Source: Candidatus Delongbacteria bacterium
Lineage (GTDB): Bacteria; CAIWAD01
Direction of reading: 5' to 3'
DNA: 64,000 bases
Assembly: GCA_020634015.1 (NCBI GenBank)
Contig: JACKCN010000002.1
Location: forward strand, 603,177 to 667,176
The first letter of the stretch is position 1; every line of letters begins with the position of its first letter. Shown here in pieces: positions 28,132 through 36,474 of this stretch. The translations under genes and the position numbers were made by a program. Under the pieces are notes generated by a model that made no database searches, was not told the origin of the DNA, and worked only from the letters and a program-made list of their open reading frames with translations.

Positions 28132-28869
28132 ATGCACAAGCTGCGCGCCCTGGTCCGGTTAATTCCATTGACTCTCCTTCTGGCGCTGCTTGGGCAGTTT
28201 TATGGCTGCTCGAGCACGTCGATTCCCGAGCAGGCGGCCCTCCAGGCGCGCATTGATTCCCTGACCCGCGAGCTGGACATGGTGTCCCACGATCGCGACC
28301 TGTTGCTGGATCGACTGGAGCGTGTGTCCGACCGGCCCGAACCGTCGGCTGGCGAGGCGGACGTGGAGTCCTGGAAGGACACCTCCGGGACTCCCGACCG
28401 GGCGGACGTCGTGGACAGACGGGCCGCCCTGGCCCCCATGCAGATGCGCGTCGACTCGGTGGAACACGTGAGCTGGTACCGCGACCGCAGTTCCCCGGGC
28501 TACACCAACGTGAGCGGATTTTTCCTGTACATCGGCCAGCGCGAGGACAGCGACCCCTGGCTGCGCCTGCGGATCCAGGTCAACGAGGGCGAATGGTCCT
28601 TCATCGAGTCCTTCATCATCGAGGTGGATGGCAAGACCTGGCATTACCGCAGCACCGAATTCGACCGCGACACCGGCCGCAGCGAGTGGGAATGGTTCGA
28701 CCGCAATGCCGACCGCAAGGACCTGGAGATGGCCCGCGCCGTGATGAATTCCTCCACCGCCGTGATCCGTTACAAGGGCCGCCAATTCCAGAAGGACCGC
28801 GAGATCACCGCAGAGCAGAAGCAGGCCTTGCGGCATGTCTTCGCAGCTTATGACGCGCTGGGGGAATGA
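28132..28869 (+). CDS. Lipoprotein with coiled coil, unknown function
   Basis: This 245-residue protein starts MHKLRALVRLIPLTLLLALL, with a lipobox ending FYGC followed by SSTS. Residues ~32-65 form a likely coiled coil (ALQARIDSLTRELDMVSHDRDLLLDRLE). The C-terminal domain is beta-rich with aromatic residues (WLRLRIQVNEGEWSFIESF, KTWHYRSTEFDRD) and may bind another envelope component. It is preceded by a purine-rich AAGGCGGAG site. Start chosen over an upstream in-frame start because of the lipobox. No family recognised. Confidence 0.65.
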   Translation: MHKLRALVRLIPLTLLLALLGQFYGCSSTSIPEQAALQARIDSLTRELDMVSHDRDLLLDRLERVSDRPEPSAGEADVESWKDTSGTPDRADVVDRRAALAPMQMRVDSVEHVSWYRDRSSPGYTNVSGFFLYIGQREDSDPWLRLRIQVNEGEWSFIESFIIEVDGKTWHYRSTEFDRDTGRSEWEWFDRNADRKDLEMARAVMNSSTAVIRYKGRQFQKDREITAEQKQALRHVFAAYDALGE

Positions 28870-28973
28870 AGGCTGGAGTTCGGGCGAGTTCCCTGAAGGA
28901 GTCCGACCTCACATATCCGATCAGCTTGTTCAGTGCGGACTCGGTCAGGCACGTCAATCTGGAAGCAAACTGA

Positions 28974-29411
28974 ATGAAGCGATCTGTCACCCTGGCTATG
29001 GCTTGTCTAGTGGGTTTTCTATTGTCCTTCTTGTGTCTGGTGCAAGCCATGGATGGTATCTATTGGGGGATGGCAGAGTCCAGGCATGACAGGATGATTC
29101 AGGGATTTCTGATCGCCGTGTTCGGTCTTGGTGTGATCGCGGGCGTGCTTGTCCTCGCCGGAAGATTCTGGCTGACGATACGGAAACTTGTCAACGGATT
29201 GATTCTGGGAATGTGCAGCGGGATTCTGATTGTCCTGAACCTGACCTTCGATCTGATGGGAGTGTTGGTCCTCAGTCTGTTCTTCGCGGTGGTAGGGCTT
29301 GCAGGAATTGGAGCGGGTCTGCTGCTGGGACTTCCGATGGCTTGCGTCGTCGAACGCAAACGTCGTCGTGCTGCATCACGCTGGGGAGACCTCCCGGAGA
29401 ACCACACTTGA
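28974..29411 (+). CDS. Small integral membrane protein, unknown
   Basis: This 145-residue protein has four predicted transmembrane helices (VTLAMACLVGFLLSFLCLVQ, IQGFLIAVFGLGVIAGVLVL, LILGMCSGILIVLNLTF, VLVLSLFFAVVGLAGIGAGL) and a basic, Arg-rich C-terminal tail (ERKRRRAASRW) that would sit in the cytoplasm. Base composition is visibly lower in GC than the flanking genes, suggesting an accessory origin. No recognisable family. Confidence 0.55.
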   Translation: MKRSVTLAMACLVGFLLSFLCLVQAMDGIYWGMAESRHDRMIQGFLIAVFGLGVIAGVLVLAGRFWLTIRKLVNGLILGMCSGILIVLNLTFDLMGVLVLSLFFAVVGLAGIGAGLLLGLPMACVVERKRRRAASRWGDLPENHT

Positions 29412-29556
29412 AGTGGACAGAGCAGAATCCCGTCCCCTGTAGTCTCTCACATGCAATCTGACCGATCAGTCAATGGACCCTGTATGACATTCCGGACCGA
29501 AGCTCGCAAAGAGATCACCGGCTTCCATTTACAAGCAATTGTGAATGGAGGATCCC

Positions 29557-29772
29557 ATGCCTTTGTGTTCCCGCTATCGCACGCTGCATACCTTCAACGA
29601 GCAGCGCCAGTTTGCCGCCACGGTCTGCAACGACCTTGAGCTTCCGATCCGGGTGCGGGGCCGGCGCCGGCCCTGGCACCTGCCTTCCAGCTTCGATGAC
29701 TTCTACCGGGAGCGCCGCCGCAACTGGAAGAACTACCGCCGCCAGCAATGGAAGATGTCGCCACGCGCGTGA
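29557..29772 (+). CDS. Small basic protein of unknown function
   Basis: A 71-residue open frame starting MPLCSRYRTLHTFNEQRQ with a strong GGAGG site 5 nt upstream. It is rich in Arg and aromatic residues (RRRPWHLPSSFDDFYRERRRNWKNYRRQQWK), so it could bind nucleic acid, but no family was recognised. It precedes a HEPN/MNT toxin-antitoxin pair by about 110 nt. Coding status is moderately supported by the Shine-Dalgarno site and codon bias. Confidence 0.5.
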   Translation: MPLCSRYRTLHTFNEQRQFAATVCNDLELPIRVRGRRRPWHLPSSFDDFYRERRRNWKNYRRQQWKMSPRA

Positions 29773-29819
29773 GGCAATCTCCTGCTGGATTCGGGGATGA
29801 CCTTTGAATGGCGATTCCC

Positions 29820-29827
29820 TAAGTTCG
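29820..29827 (+). promoter_or_regulatory. Candidate -7 promoter element of the HEPN/MNT pair
   Basis: TAAGTTCG lies 55 nt upstream of the HEPN start at 29882. A TTTG is present only 13 nt further upstream, too close for a good -33 element, so support is limited. Confidence 0.3.
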
Positions 29828-29881
29828 GGCCGTTGACTTTCACGCCATTCGAGTAGGTCCGGATCAGGATGGAGTCGCCAC

Positions 29882-30304
29882 ATGTCCCTGAATCTCGAAC
29901 ACTTCCTTCGAACGGTTTCCACCCTCGAGCAAGCCCTGCTGGCCTTGCGGAATCCTGACAACAGCGAGGTGTTCCATGATCTCTACCGCAATGCGGCCAT
30001 CAAGAGTTTCGAGCTCTCGATCGAGACGGCCGGCAAGTTGCTGCGCAAATCCTTGAAAGCATTCGGTGCCACTCCCCGACAGGTGGACAGTCTGGTCTTC
30101 AACGATGTGTTGCGCCATGCGGGCAAACACGGATTGCTGAGTCTGGATGAGGTCGAACGCTGGTTGTCCTACAGGGCGAACCGGAACACGACGGCTCATG
30201 ACTATGGAGAAGGCTTCGCCAATCAGACCTTGACTCTGTTGCCAGAATTCGTCAGCGATGCACGCGCCCTTGCGAAGACTCTGGAGTCGCTGCCTGATGC
30301 CTGA
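29882..30304 (+). CDS. HEPN-domain toxin (HI0074-like nucleotidyltransferase-substrate-binding protein)
   Basis: This 140-residue four-helix protein has FELSIETAGKLLRKSLKAFG and the HEPN motif RNTTAHDY (R-X4-H followed by DY), matching the HI0074 family. These proteins pair with minimal nucleotidyltransferases as type VII toxin-antitoxin modules, in which the MNT partner modifies the HEPN RNase near its tyrosine to silence it. The adjacent MNT gene starts 8 nt before this stop, the usual order for this module (HEPN then MNT). Both motif residues are present, so the toxin is likely functional. Confidence 0.9.
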   Translation: MSLNLEHFLRTVSTLEQALLALRNPDNSEVFHDLYRNAAIKSFELSIETAGKLLRKSLKAFGATPRQVDSLVFNDVLRHAGKHGLLSLDEVERWLSYRANRNTTAHDYGEGFANQTLTLLPEFVSDARALAKTLESLPDA

Positions 30305-30620
30305 ACTGGGTTTGACTCAAGCTTGCCTGACTCTACTGGTGGACCTGCTGCAACAGCACGTGCCCTCGGCCGAGGTCTGGGCATTCGGCAGTCGACTGGA
30401 AGGAACCTGGCACGAAGGCAGCGACCTGGATCTGGTGTTGCGCAACCCGCGTGATCCGTCACTTCCACTCGAGGATTGGAGTTCGCTCGTCACGGCTCTG
30501 CAGGAGAGCCGCTTGCCGATCCTGGTGGATCTGCATGAGTGGTCCCGGTTGCCGGACTCCTTTCAGCAGGAAATCCAGCGTCATCACGCCATTCTGAAGC
30601 CTGCCAGCGCGTCGTTTTGA
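30297..30620 (+). CDS. MNT-domain minimal nucleotidyltransferase antitoxin
   Basis: This 107-residue protein carries the pol-beta-type motif WAFGSRLEGTWHEGSDLDLVL (GS...SDxD) with both metal-binding aspartates. It is the cognate antitoxin candidate for the HEPN gene it overlaps by 8 nt; family members adenylylate HEPN toxins. Start taken at MPELGLTQ because the longer in-frame alternative would overlap the HEPN gene by about 45 nt. Confidence 0.9.
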   Translation: MPELGLTQACLTLLVDLLQQHVPSAEVWAFGSRLEGTWHEGSDLDLVLRNPRDPSLPLEDWSSLVTALQESRLPILVDLHEWSRLPDSFQQEIQRHHAILKPASASF

Positions 30621-30721
30621 GTGTCCGGCAGCGCGAACCGCCGCACCCGGCTCAACCTGCCAGCTGTTCTCAACTCCGCACACAGCGTTCAAGCACTGCA
30701 ACCACGCACAGGAGCTGTCCC

Positions 30722-31165
30722 ATGGCCGCCATCACCACTCTCGTCCAGCGCGCCCGCTCGGGTGACCTGCCCCAGCTGATCTGCGCCCTGCCCTCGGGCT
30801 GGGCCGTGATGGGGGAGAGCCAGGTGCTGCGCGGCTACTGCCTGCTGCTGCCCGATCCCGTGGTGCCCAACCTGAATGCCCTCCAGGGAGCGGCCCGACT
30901 CCAGTATCTGGAGGACATGGCCCGCCTCGGGGATGCGGTGCTCACGGTCACCGGCGCGCTGCGGATCAACTACGAGATCCTCGGCAATGTCGACCCCGAG
31001 CTGCACGCCCACGTGATCCCCCGCTTCGCCGACGAAGCCGAGGAGCTGCGGCTGAAGCCGATCTGGTTTCATGACTGGGCGGGCGCGCCCCGCTTCAGCC
31101 CCGAGGCATTCGGCGAGCTGCAGGAAGGGCTGCGCCGCGCACTGGATTCCGTCATCCAAAGCTGA
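30722..31165 (+). CDS. HIT-family protein
   Basis: This 147-residue protein contains ELHAHVIPRF, the H-x-H-x-x version of the histidine-triad motif; the third histidine of canonical HIT (HxHxH) is replaced. Upstream blocks CLLLPDPVVPNLNAL and INYEILGN also fit HIT proteins of the diadenosine tetraphosphate hydrolase / GalT-like superfamily. Predicted nucleotide hydrolase or transferase. Start at ATG 30722 after CAGGAGCTGTCCC; a longer open frame upstream overlaps the MNT gene and is rejected. Confidence 0.8.
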   Translation: MAAITTLVQRARSGDLPQLICALPSGWAVMGESQVLRGYCLLLPDPVVPNLNALQGAARLQYLEDMARLGDAVLTVTGALRINYEILGNVDPELHAHVIPRFADEAEELRLKPIWFHDWAGAPRFSPEAFGELQEGLRRALDSVIQS

Positions 31166-31363
31166 TCGTCTTCGCCGGATTGCATGTCGTGCGGGCAAAC
31201 GGATGTTTCTCCCGGGCGCACAGATTCCCCTTGCGATGCGTGCGGGCTTTCAACAGTATTGGCCCGTGGAGTCCTGCAAACCCGGGTGTGCCCTCGTGAC
31301 GCGAGTTCGGCACGATTCCCGGTCGCACACTGTCCCGACGTCCCCCGTGGGAAAGGAGCACCC

Positions 31364-32611
31364 ATGTCGCATCTGACCTCCCTGCTGATCGCCCTCTGCG
31401 CCCCCGCCCTGCTGCTGGCCCAGACTTCCGAGAACTGTACCCTGCTGGCCCAGCTGCCCGGCGTGCCTGGAGCCACATCCGTGCAGGTGCGCGACAATCT
31501 GGCCTGGGTGGGTTTCGGTTCCGCCGGGCTGCGCGTGCTGGATCTTGCGACACCCTCCGCCCCCCAGTTCATGGGCTCCTGGAATCCCACCAGTTACGGC
31601 AGCGCGGGCTTGCTGGCCCTTGCGGGAGATGTGCTCTGGGTCAGCAACGGCAGTCAGCTGCGTGCGCTTGACATCAGCGAATCTGCCGGGATTCACCTGC
31701 TGGGCATCACCACAGCGTCATCATTGGTTCAGGGGCTGTTCGCCGAAGACGGCAGACTGTATGTCGTCAGCAACAGCTCGGGCCTGACGATCAAGGATGT
31801 GACCCAGCCCGAAGCGCCCAGCGATCTGGCACACATTTCCAGCCGGGGAGAGTGGCTCGGCGAGGTGCTGGTTCACGACGGCCTGCTGTATCTGGCGGAA
31901 GGCAGCGAGGGTGTGCGCATTCTCGATGTCTCCGACCCCGGAGCGATCCTTGAGCTCGGTACGTTCGATACCTGGTTCGCGACCGGTCTGGATCTGGTGG
32001 GACATCTGCTCTACGTGGCCGACGACATGGCCGGGCTGCGCATTCTCGATGTGTCCGATCCGGCCAATCCCGTGCAGCTGGGCCTGATCGACACGCCCGG
32101 ATGGGCTGAACACGTCAAGGTCAGCGGCGACCTCGCCTATGTCAGCGACCATTTCCACGGCCTGAGGATCATTGATGTACACGACCCGGCCTCGCCCGTG
32201 GAAGTCGGCTACTACGAAACGGGCGGCAGTGCGCGTCAGTTGGCTCTGATGGACGACATCGTCCTGCTCTGTGATGCCGCCGAGGGTCTGCTGGTGCTGC
32301 GTCACGACGTCCTGACGGCCGTGGACCCCGCCCCCGTGGCGCTGCCCACCACGGCCCACCTGCTGCCCGTCGCGCCAAATCCCTTCAACCCGCGCACCCT
32401 GCTGCGACTTGAGCTGGACCGGGCGCAGGAGATCACGCTGACGGTCTACAACATCGAGGGGCGTCGGGTGGCCACACTGGCCCACGGACGCTGGGCGGCC
32501 GGCGAGCACAGCCTGCCCTTCGAGTCGGGCCGCCTGCCCAGCGGGGTCTATTTCGCCGAGCTGCGCACCGCCGCAGGCAGCCAGACCCAGCGGATGCTGC
32601 TGCTGCGCTGA
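31364..32611 (+). CDS. Secreted LVIVD-repeat propeller protein with T9SS-type C-terminal domain
   Basis: This 415-residue protein has a signal peptide (HLTSLLIALCAPALLLAQT). It carries at least five LVIVD-type repeats (LRVLDLATPSAPQF, LTIKDVTQPEAPSD, VRILDVSDPGAILE, LRILDVSDPANPVQ, LRIIDVHDPASPVE), forming a predicted surface beta-propeller. The C-terminus is a FlgD-like sorting domain from APNPFNP. Start fixed by AAAGGAG upstream of ATG 31364; the open frame begins earlier but without support. Function unknown; LVIVD proteins are usually cell-surface. Confidence 0.85.
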   Translation: MSHLTSLLIALCAPALLLAQTSENCTLLAQLPGVPGATSVQVRDNLAWVGFGSAGLRVLDLATPSAPQFMGSWNPTSYGSAGLLALAGDVLWVSNGSQLRALDISESAGIHLLGITTASSLVQGLFAEDGRLYVVSNSSGLTIKDVTQPEAPSDLAHISSRGEWLGEVLVHDGLLYLAEGSEGVRILDVSDPGAILELGTFDTWFATGLDLVGHLLYVADDMAGLRILDVSDPANPVQLGLIDTPGWAEHVKVSGDLAYVSDHFHGLRIIDVHDPASPVEVGYYETGGSARQLALMDDIVLLCDAAEGLLVLRHDVLTAVDPAPVALPTTAHLLPVAPNPFNPRTLLRLELDRAQEITLTVYNIEGRRVATLAHGRWAAGEHSLPFESGRLPSGVYFAELRTAAGSQTQRMLLLR

Positions 32612-32782
32612 GCGACGTGCCCGGCCCCCGTCGCCGCGGCCCCTCGCGCCGGTGATCGTGCGCTCCAACGTGGCGATCTCCGGCACCCACGGGAGACTCC
32701 ACGCCTGAACGAGAATCTGCCTCACACCCGCCTCTGGTGGCCCGCCGCCCTGCGCGCGCAGTGGGATTCCCTGTACGTCATC

Positions 32783-33397
32783 GTGCCCTGGCAGGTTGGA
32801 ATCTGGCTGGGCGGAGCCGGCCTCGTCGGTGGAGTGTGGCTGAAGAGCCCCGTGCTCGCCTTGGTGTTCAGTCTGCTTTTCTGCCTGCGCCTGCTGGTGC
32901 TGCACCGGATCAATCGCCGGATTCCCTTCATGCCGGGGCCCGTGCGCGACCTGGCCCGCTTTCGCCTCTGGCTGGTCTCCGGCGGTCTCACGATCGCCGT
33001 CTTCATGGGAAGCTACCTGGCCTTGCAGCTGCTGCTGGGCGGGTGGGATCCCCGGGCGGTCGCGAGCAGTGCGGCTCTGCTGCTGGTCCTCAGCCTGCCC
33101 ACCGCGCACTGGCTGAGTGACTGGTTCGATCGCACCCGGCTGATCGTCACCTCCGGCGGCAAAGGTGCAGGATTCGGCATCACATTGCTTTATGGAGTGT
33201 CCAGCTCCATCCTGGAACACCTGCAGGCACCCGCGTGGCTCGAGCTGGTCGCGCTGCACGTCTGGGCCCTGGGCCTGCTCTCGCTGATGTGGTGGAGCTT
33301 GCGCGCGGCGCGCCGCGACGACGTGGTGCAGATCGCCACCGTGCCCTTCACCAATCCGCATCACGACTCGCAATCCTCCATCGATCGCCCCTGCTGA
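32783..33397 (+). CDS. Integral membrane protein, unknown (possible CTG-initiated N-terminus)
   Basis: This is a 204-residue membrane protein with about five to six transmembrane helices, e.g. IWLGGAGLVGGVWL, LALVFSLLFCLRLLVL, GLTIAVFMGSYLALQLLL, SSAALLLVLSLPTAHWL and LVALHVWALGLLSLMW. The annotated GTG start has no good ribosome-binding site. The same frame runs open upstream to a CTG at 32705 preceded by GGGAGA, which would add a plausible N-terminus NENLPHTRLWWPA. The true start is therefore uncertain. No family recognised. Confidence 0.6.
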   Translation: MPWQVGIWLGGAGLVGGVWLKSPVLALVFSLLFCLRLLVLHRINRRIPFMPGPVRDLARFRLWLVSGGLTIAVFMGSYLALQLLLGGWDPRAVASSAALLLVLSLPTAHWLSDWFDRTRLIVTSGGKGAGFGITLLYGVSSSILEHLQAPAWLELVALHVWALGLLSLMWWSLRAARRDDVVQIATVPFTNPHHDSQSSIDRPC

Positions 33398-33790
33398 GCG
33401 GCCACCGAAGCTGCCCGCGCCGGACTCCCGGCTGCCGTTGGGTGGTCAGGGCCGGCCCCCCGTGACACATCGGGAGAGGTGCGGTGGCCTGTGTTGCCAG
33501 TTGTGCACCGCTGGCCACCAGGACAAGCGGCTTGTTTGCCGTGGCGAACTGGCGGCTTTGCACGGCGGACTCATTTGCGTATCTTCGCGCCGAATTCTGC
33601 CATTGGTGGCATCGTTTCTGATCTGACCCGCACACCGACCACTCGATGGCAGACCGTGCAGGACCTTCGACCCACGGTTGACGACCCGGTCGCGTCATGG
33701 CGCAACCACGACATGACATGCCCGGCCCCTGCCGCCACCGTGGCGTGAGACACCCGCTGCCCATCGCCGTTCCAACCCAGGAGAGTTGCC
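33398..33790. other. Intergenic region with candidate promoter and long leader
   Basis: This 393-nt stretch precedes a T9SS-type gene. The only supported signal is the -33/-7 pair at 33557-33587, which would give a leader of nearly 200 nt before the ATG at 33791. No riboswitch, small gene or strong hairpin was recognised in that leader. Confidence 0.5.
33557..33587 (+). promoter_or_regulatory. FCB-type promoter (TTTG-N19-TATCTTCG)
   Basis: TTTG (33557-33560) and TATCTTCG (33580-33587) are spaced by exactly 19 nt, the best match in the window to the Bacteroidota -33/-7 promoter architecture. It would drive the gene at 33791. Confidence 0.5.
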
Positions 33791-34654
33791 ATGAATCACA
33801 TGCTGTCGTTGCTGAGCATTGGTCTGCTGATTCCTGTCGTGCACGCATCCGAGCTGACGATCGATGACTTCACGCTGGGCGAGAATGCCGTGATCGGCAG
33901 CTTTTCCAATCTGGTGCAGGACGTTCCAAATGTGTTGGGCCAGCGTCGAGTCATCAGCTACATGGACTTCCTGAATTTCAACGGGAGTTGCGAGCTGGTC
34001 TGTGGCCCTGCAGGCCATGTCCTCCTGCACGGTGGTCCCAACAGTCTCTGTTCGCTGCTCATGAATTACCAGCATGATCAGGAGTTCGAGACCTTCATCC
34101 CTTCCGCCATCCGCTATCGCTTCCGTGATGCCGGGCTGGACGGGCTGGGCTCGGAGTTCGGTACTTCCACGGAGATCCATCTCCAGCAAGGACAGACGAT
34201 CATCCAGGAACAGGTGTCCGTGATGGACGGCGAGGTACTCGCCGTCGATGTCAGCCTGGCTGACTTTGCCGGCGACTGGAGAACGGTCACCGAGATCCAG
34301 CCATCGATCGTCGGACAGTTCGCCGGTGACTTCAGGCTCGAAGGACTCTCCTTCATTGGGCAGAGCACGGCGGATGCTCAGGATGCGCCACTTGCCTTCG
34401 AGCTGGAACCGAACTTTCCCAATCCATTCAACCCCCGTACGACCATCGCCTTCAGTCTTCAGCGCACCATGCCGGCCGAACTCTTCATCACGGATCTGAC
34501 AGGTCGTCGTGTCAGGACTCTTGTCCAGGGCTTGACCGCTTCAGGTGCGCACCGGATTGACTTCGATGCCAGCGCGCTCTCCAGCGGCATGTACGTCGTC
34601 ACGCTGGAGGCACAGGGGTCGCGAATGACACGCACGATGGTCCTGACGAAGTAG
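33791..34654 (+). CDS. Secreted protein with T9SS-type C-terminal domain
   Basis: This 287-residue protein has a signal peptide (MNHMLSLLSIGLLIPVVHA). The central region is beta-rich (ELTIDDFTLGENAVIG) with no recognised family. The last ~80 residues are the FlgD-like sorting domain (FPNPFNP..LFITDLTGRRVRTLVQG..TMVLTK). A clean AGGAGAG ribosome-binding site precedes ATG. It stands alone, flanked by non-coding regions of 393 and 254 nt, and is the shortest T9SS-type protein in the window. Confidence 0.8.
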   Translation: MNHMLSLLSIGLLIPVVHASELTIDDFTLGENAVIGSFSNLVQDVPNVLGQRRVISYMDFLNFNGSCELVCGPAGHVLLHGGPNSLCSLLMNYQHDQEFETFIPSAIRYRFRDAGLDGLGSEFGTSTEIHLQQGQTIIQEQVSVMDGEVLAVDVSLADFAGDWRTVTEIQPSIVGQFAGDFRLEGLSFIGQSTADAQDAPLAFELEPNFPNPFNPRTTIAFSLQRTMPAELFITDLTGRRVRTLVQGLTASGAHRIDFDASALSSGMYVVTLEAQGSRMTRTMVLTK

Positions 34655-34908
34655 CGCCGCGGAAGAGCGAGCCCAGTACCAGCGAGTCCTTCGAGCGCCA
34701 ACGGTCTGAGCTGTGTCACCGGATGCTCCAACGACCGGATGCCGATTGCACGAAGCGACCGAACACCGCGGAGAACCGGCCAGCAGGGTGAACGCCTGAG
34801 CTGCCCTGACGGAACAATGTGCTGCGCGCGACCGCCTGGGCTGCGAGTCCAGTCCCTTGTTGGGCAGTGCGCTCATACCGCAGATACGACCCCCAATCGG
34901 GAAGACCC

Positions 34909-36474
34909 ATGGTTCCACAGACTGCCTTGAATCTTCGCTGGCTGGCCCCCTGGGTGCTGGCCCTGCTGGCGCTCGGGTGTGCCTCCCACGTTGAGCGCCG
35001 CCTGCTGCCCCCGGCAGGGCTTGCCGGACTGCACGGGCAGGACGGGAGTCGTCCGGAGCTGAAGGCCCACCTTGTGAATGGCGACCTGCTGCTGTTCGAC
35101 AGCTGGCAGCTCGACTCGCTGGACACCTGGCTTCTTGGCCAGGGCGTGCACTACGATGCCAGCCGCCGGGTTCTGCAGCACGGGTCGCTGGCCGTTCCCG
35201 TGAGCCGCGTCGTGCTTTGCGAGACCGCACACATCACACCGGCGGACAAGGGGGGGCCCCTGATCGGGATGAGTGTGGTCACCGGTATCCTGGGGCTGGT
35301 TTGCGCAGTGAATCCGAAAGCCTGCTTCGGATCGTGCCCCACGGTGTACGCCCCCGATGCCCAGGGCCGGATGGTGCTGATGGCCGAGTGTTTCAGCTCC
35401 TCCGTGGCACCGGCCCTGGAAGCCTCCGATCTGGACATGTTGCTGAATGCCCGGGCAAACACGCGCGACATCCGCCTGCAACTGACCAACGAAGCCCAGG
35501 AAACCCATGTGATCCGTCGGTTGGACCTGCTGGCGCTACCGCGTCCGACGGATGGCCGTACCTACGCCACCGGCGAGGGCGTGTTCGTGCAGGGGCTGGA
35601 GGCCCGCCCGGCGAGTGTGGCCCTTGCTCCCGAGGGGGACTGCACCGAGCTGCTGGCCCGCGCGGACGGCCAGGAACGCTTCGGCCCCGCGGATCCGCAC
35701 GATCTGGCGGCCCGGGAGTGGCTGGAGCTGCAGTTCGACGAAGTGCCGGAGGGGCCGCTGGGACTGGTGCTGGTGGGCCGACAGACCCTGCTCACGACCT
35801 TCCTGTTCTATCAGGCGCTGGCCTGGCTGGGCGATGAGGCGGGCAGCTGGCTGGCATCCCTTGACTCCGGCGGGCCGGATGCGTGCGCCAGGGCCGGGGC
35901 CGTGGGCGACCTGCTGGGCTCGATCGAAGTGCAGGTTCTGGACATGGCGGGCGCCTGGATCCCGGTGGGATCGGTGGGCGAGACCGGACCCATCGCGGCC
36001 GACACCGAACTGGTGCCGTTGCCCGAAACGGTCCAGCGTCCGTTGCGCGTCCGCCTGCTGCAGACCCGGGGGCTGTGGCGACTGGACCAGGCCGCGCTCG
36101 TCCGGCTGGGCGACCCTGTGATGCCCGTGCGACTGTCTCCGGTGGCCGTCAAGCAGGACGGTCGCCCGGATGCCGACGCACTGGACCGCCTGCGTGATCC
36201 GGAGCGCGTGCTGATCAGTCTGCCCGGCGACTGTCGTCAACTGCAGTACGCCCTGCCCCAAGATCCCGCGTCCTTCGAACTCTTCCTGGATGCCCGGGGC
36301 TACTATCTGGAATGGATGCGCGAGGAGTGGCTGGCGGAACAGGACCTGCGCAAGGCTGCCCGTCTGGCCCGTGATCCGGCCGCCTGCCTGCGCGAGCTGG
36401 CCCCGGAGTTCAAGAAACTGGAACCCTTGATGGAAGAAGATTTCTGGAGCAGCCGCTATGTCATCCAGCCCTGA
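34909..36474 (+). CDS. Large lipoprotein of unknown function
   Basis: This 521-residue protein has a lipobox (WVLALLALGC). Its middle contains GILGLVCAVNPKACFGSCPTVY, a conserved block in lipoproteins found in several environmental phyla, and SFELFLDARGYYLEWMREEWL near the C-terminus. The C-terminal ~60 residues are charged and helical. Start is set by GGGAAG upstream of ATG 34909. Its 3' end overlaps the next lipoprotein gene by 17 nt, so the two are probably co-translated and may form a complex. Function unknown. Confidence 0.75.
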   Translation: MVPQTALNLRWLAPWVLALLALGCASHVERRLLPPAGLAGLHGQDGSRPELKAHLVNGDLLLFDSWQLDSLDTWLLGQGVHYDASRRVLQHGSLAVPVSRVVLCETAHITPADKGGPLIGMSVVTGILGLVCAVNPKACFGSCPTVYAPDAQGRMVLMAECFSSSVAPALEASDLDMLLNARANTRDIRLQLTNEAQETHVIRRLDLLALPRPTDGRTYATGEGVFVQGLEARPASVALAPEGDCTELLARADGQERFGPADPHDLAAREWLELQFDEVPEGPLGLVLVGRQTLLTTFLFYQALAWLGDEAGSWLASLDSGGPDACARAGAVGDLLGSIEVQVLDMAGAWIPVGSVGETGPIAADTELVPLPETVQRPLRVRLLQTRGLWRLDQAALVRLGDPVMPVRLSPVAVKQDGRPDADALDRLRDPERVLISLPGDCRQLQYALPQDPASFELFLDARGYYLEWMREEWLAEQDLRKAARLARDPAACLRELAPEFKKLEPLMEEDFWSSRYVIQP

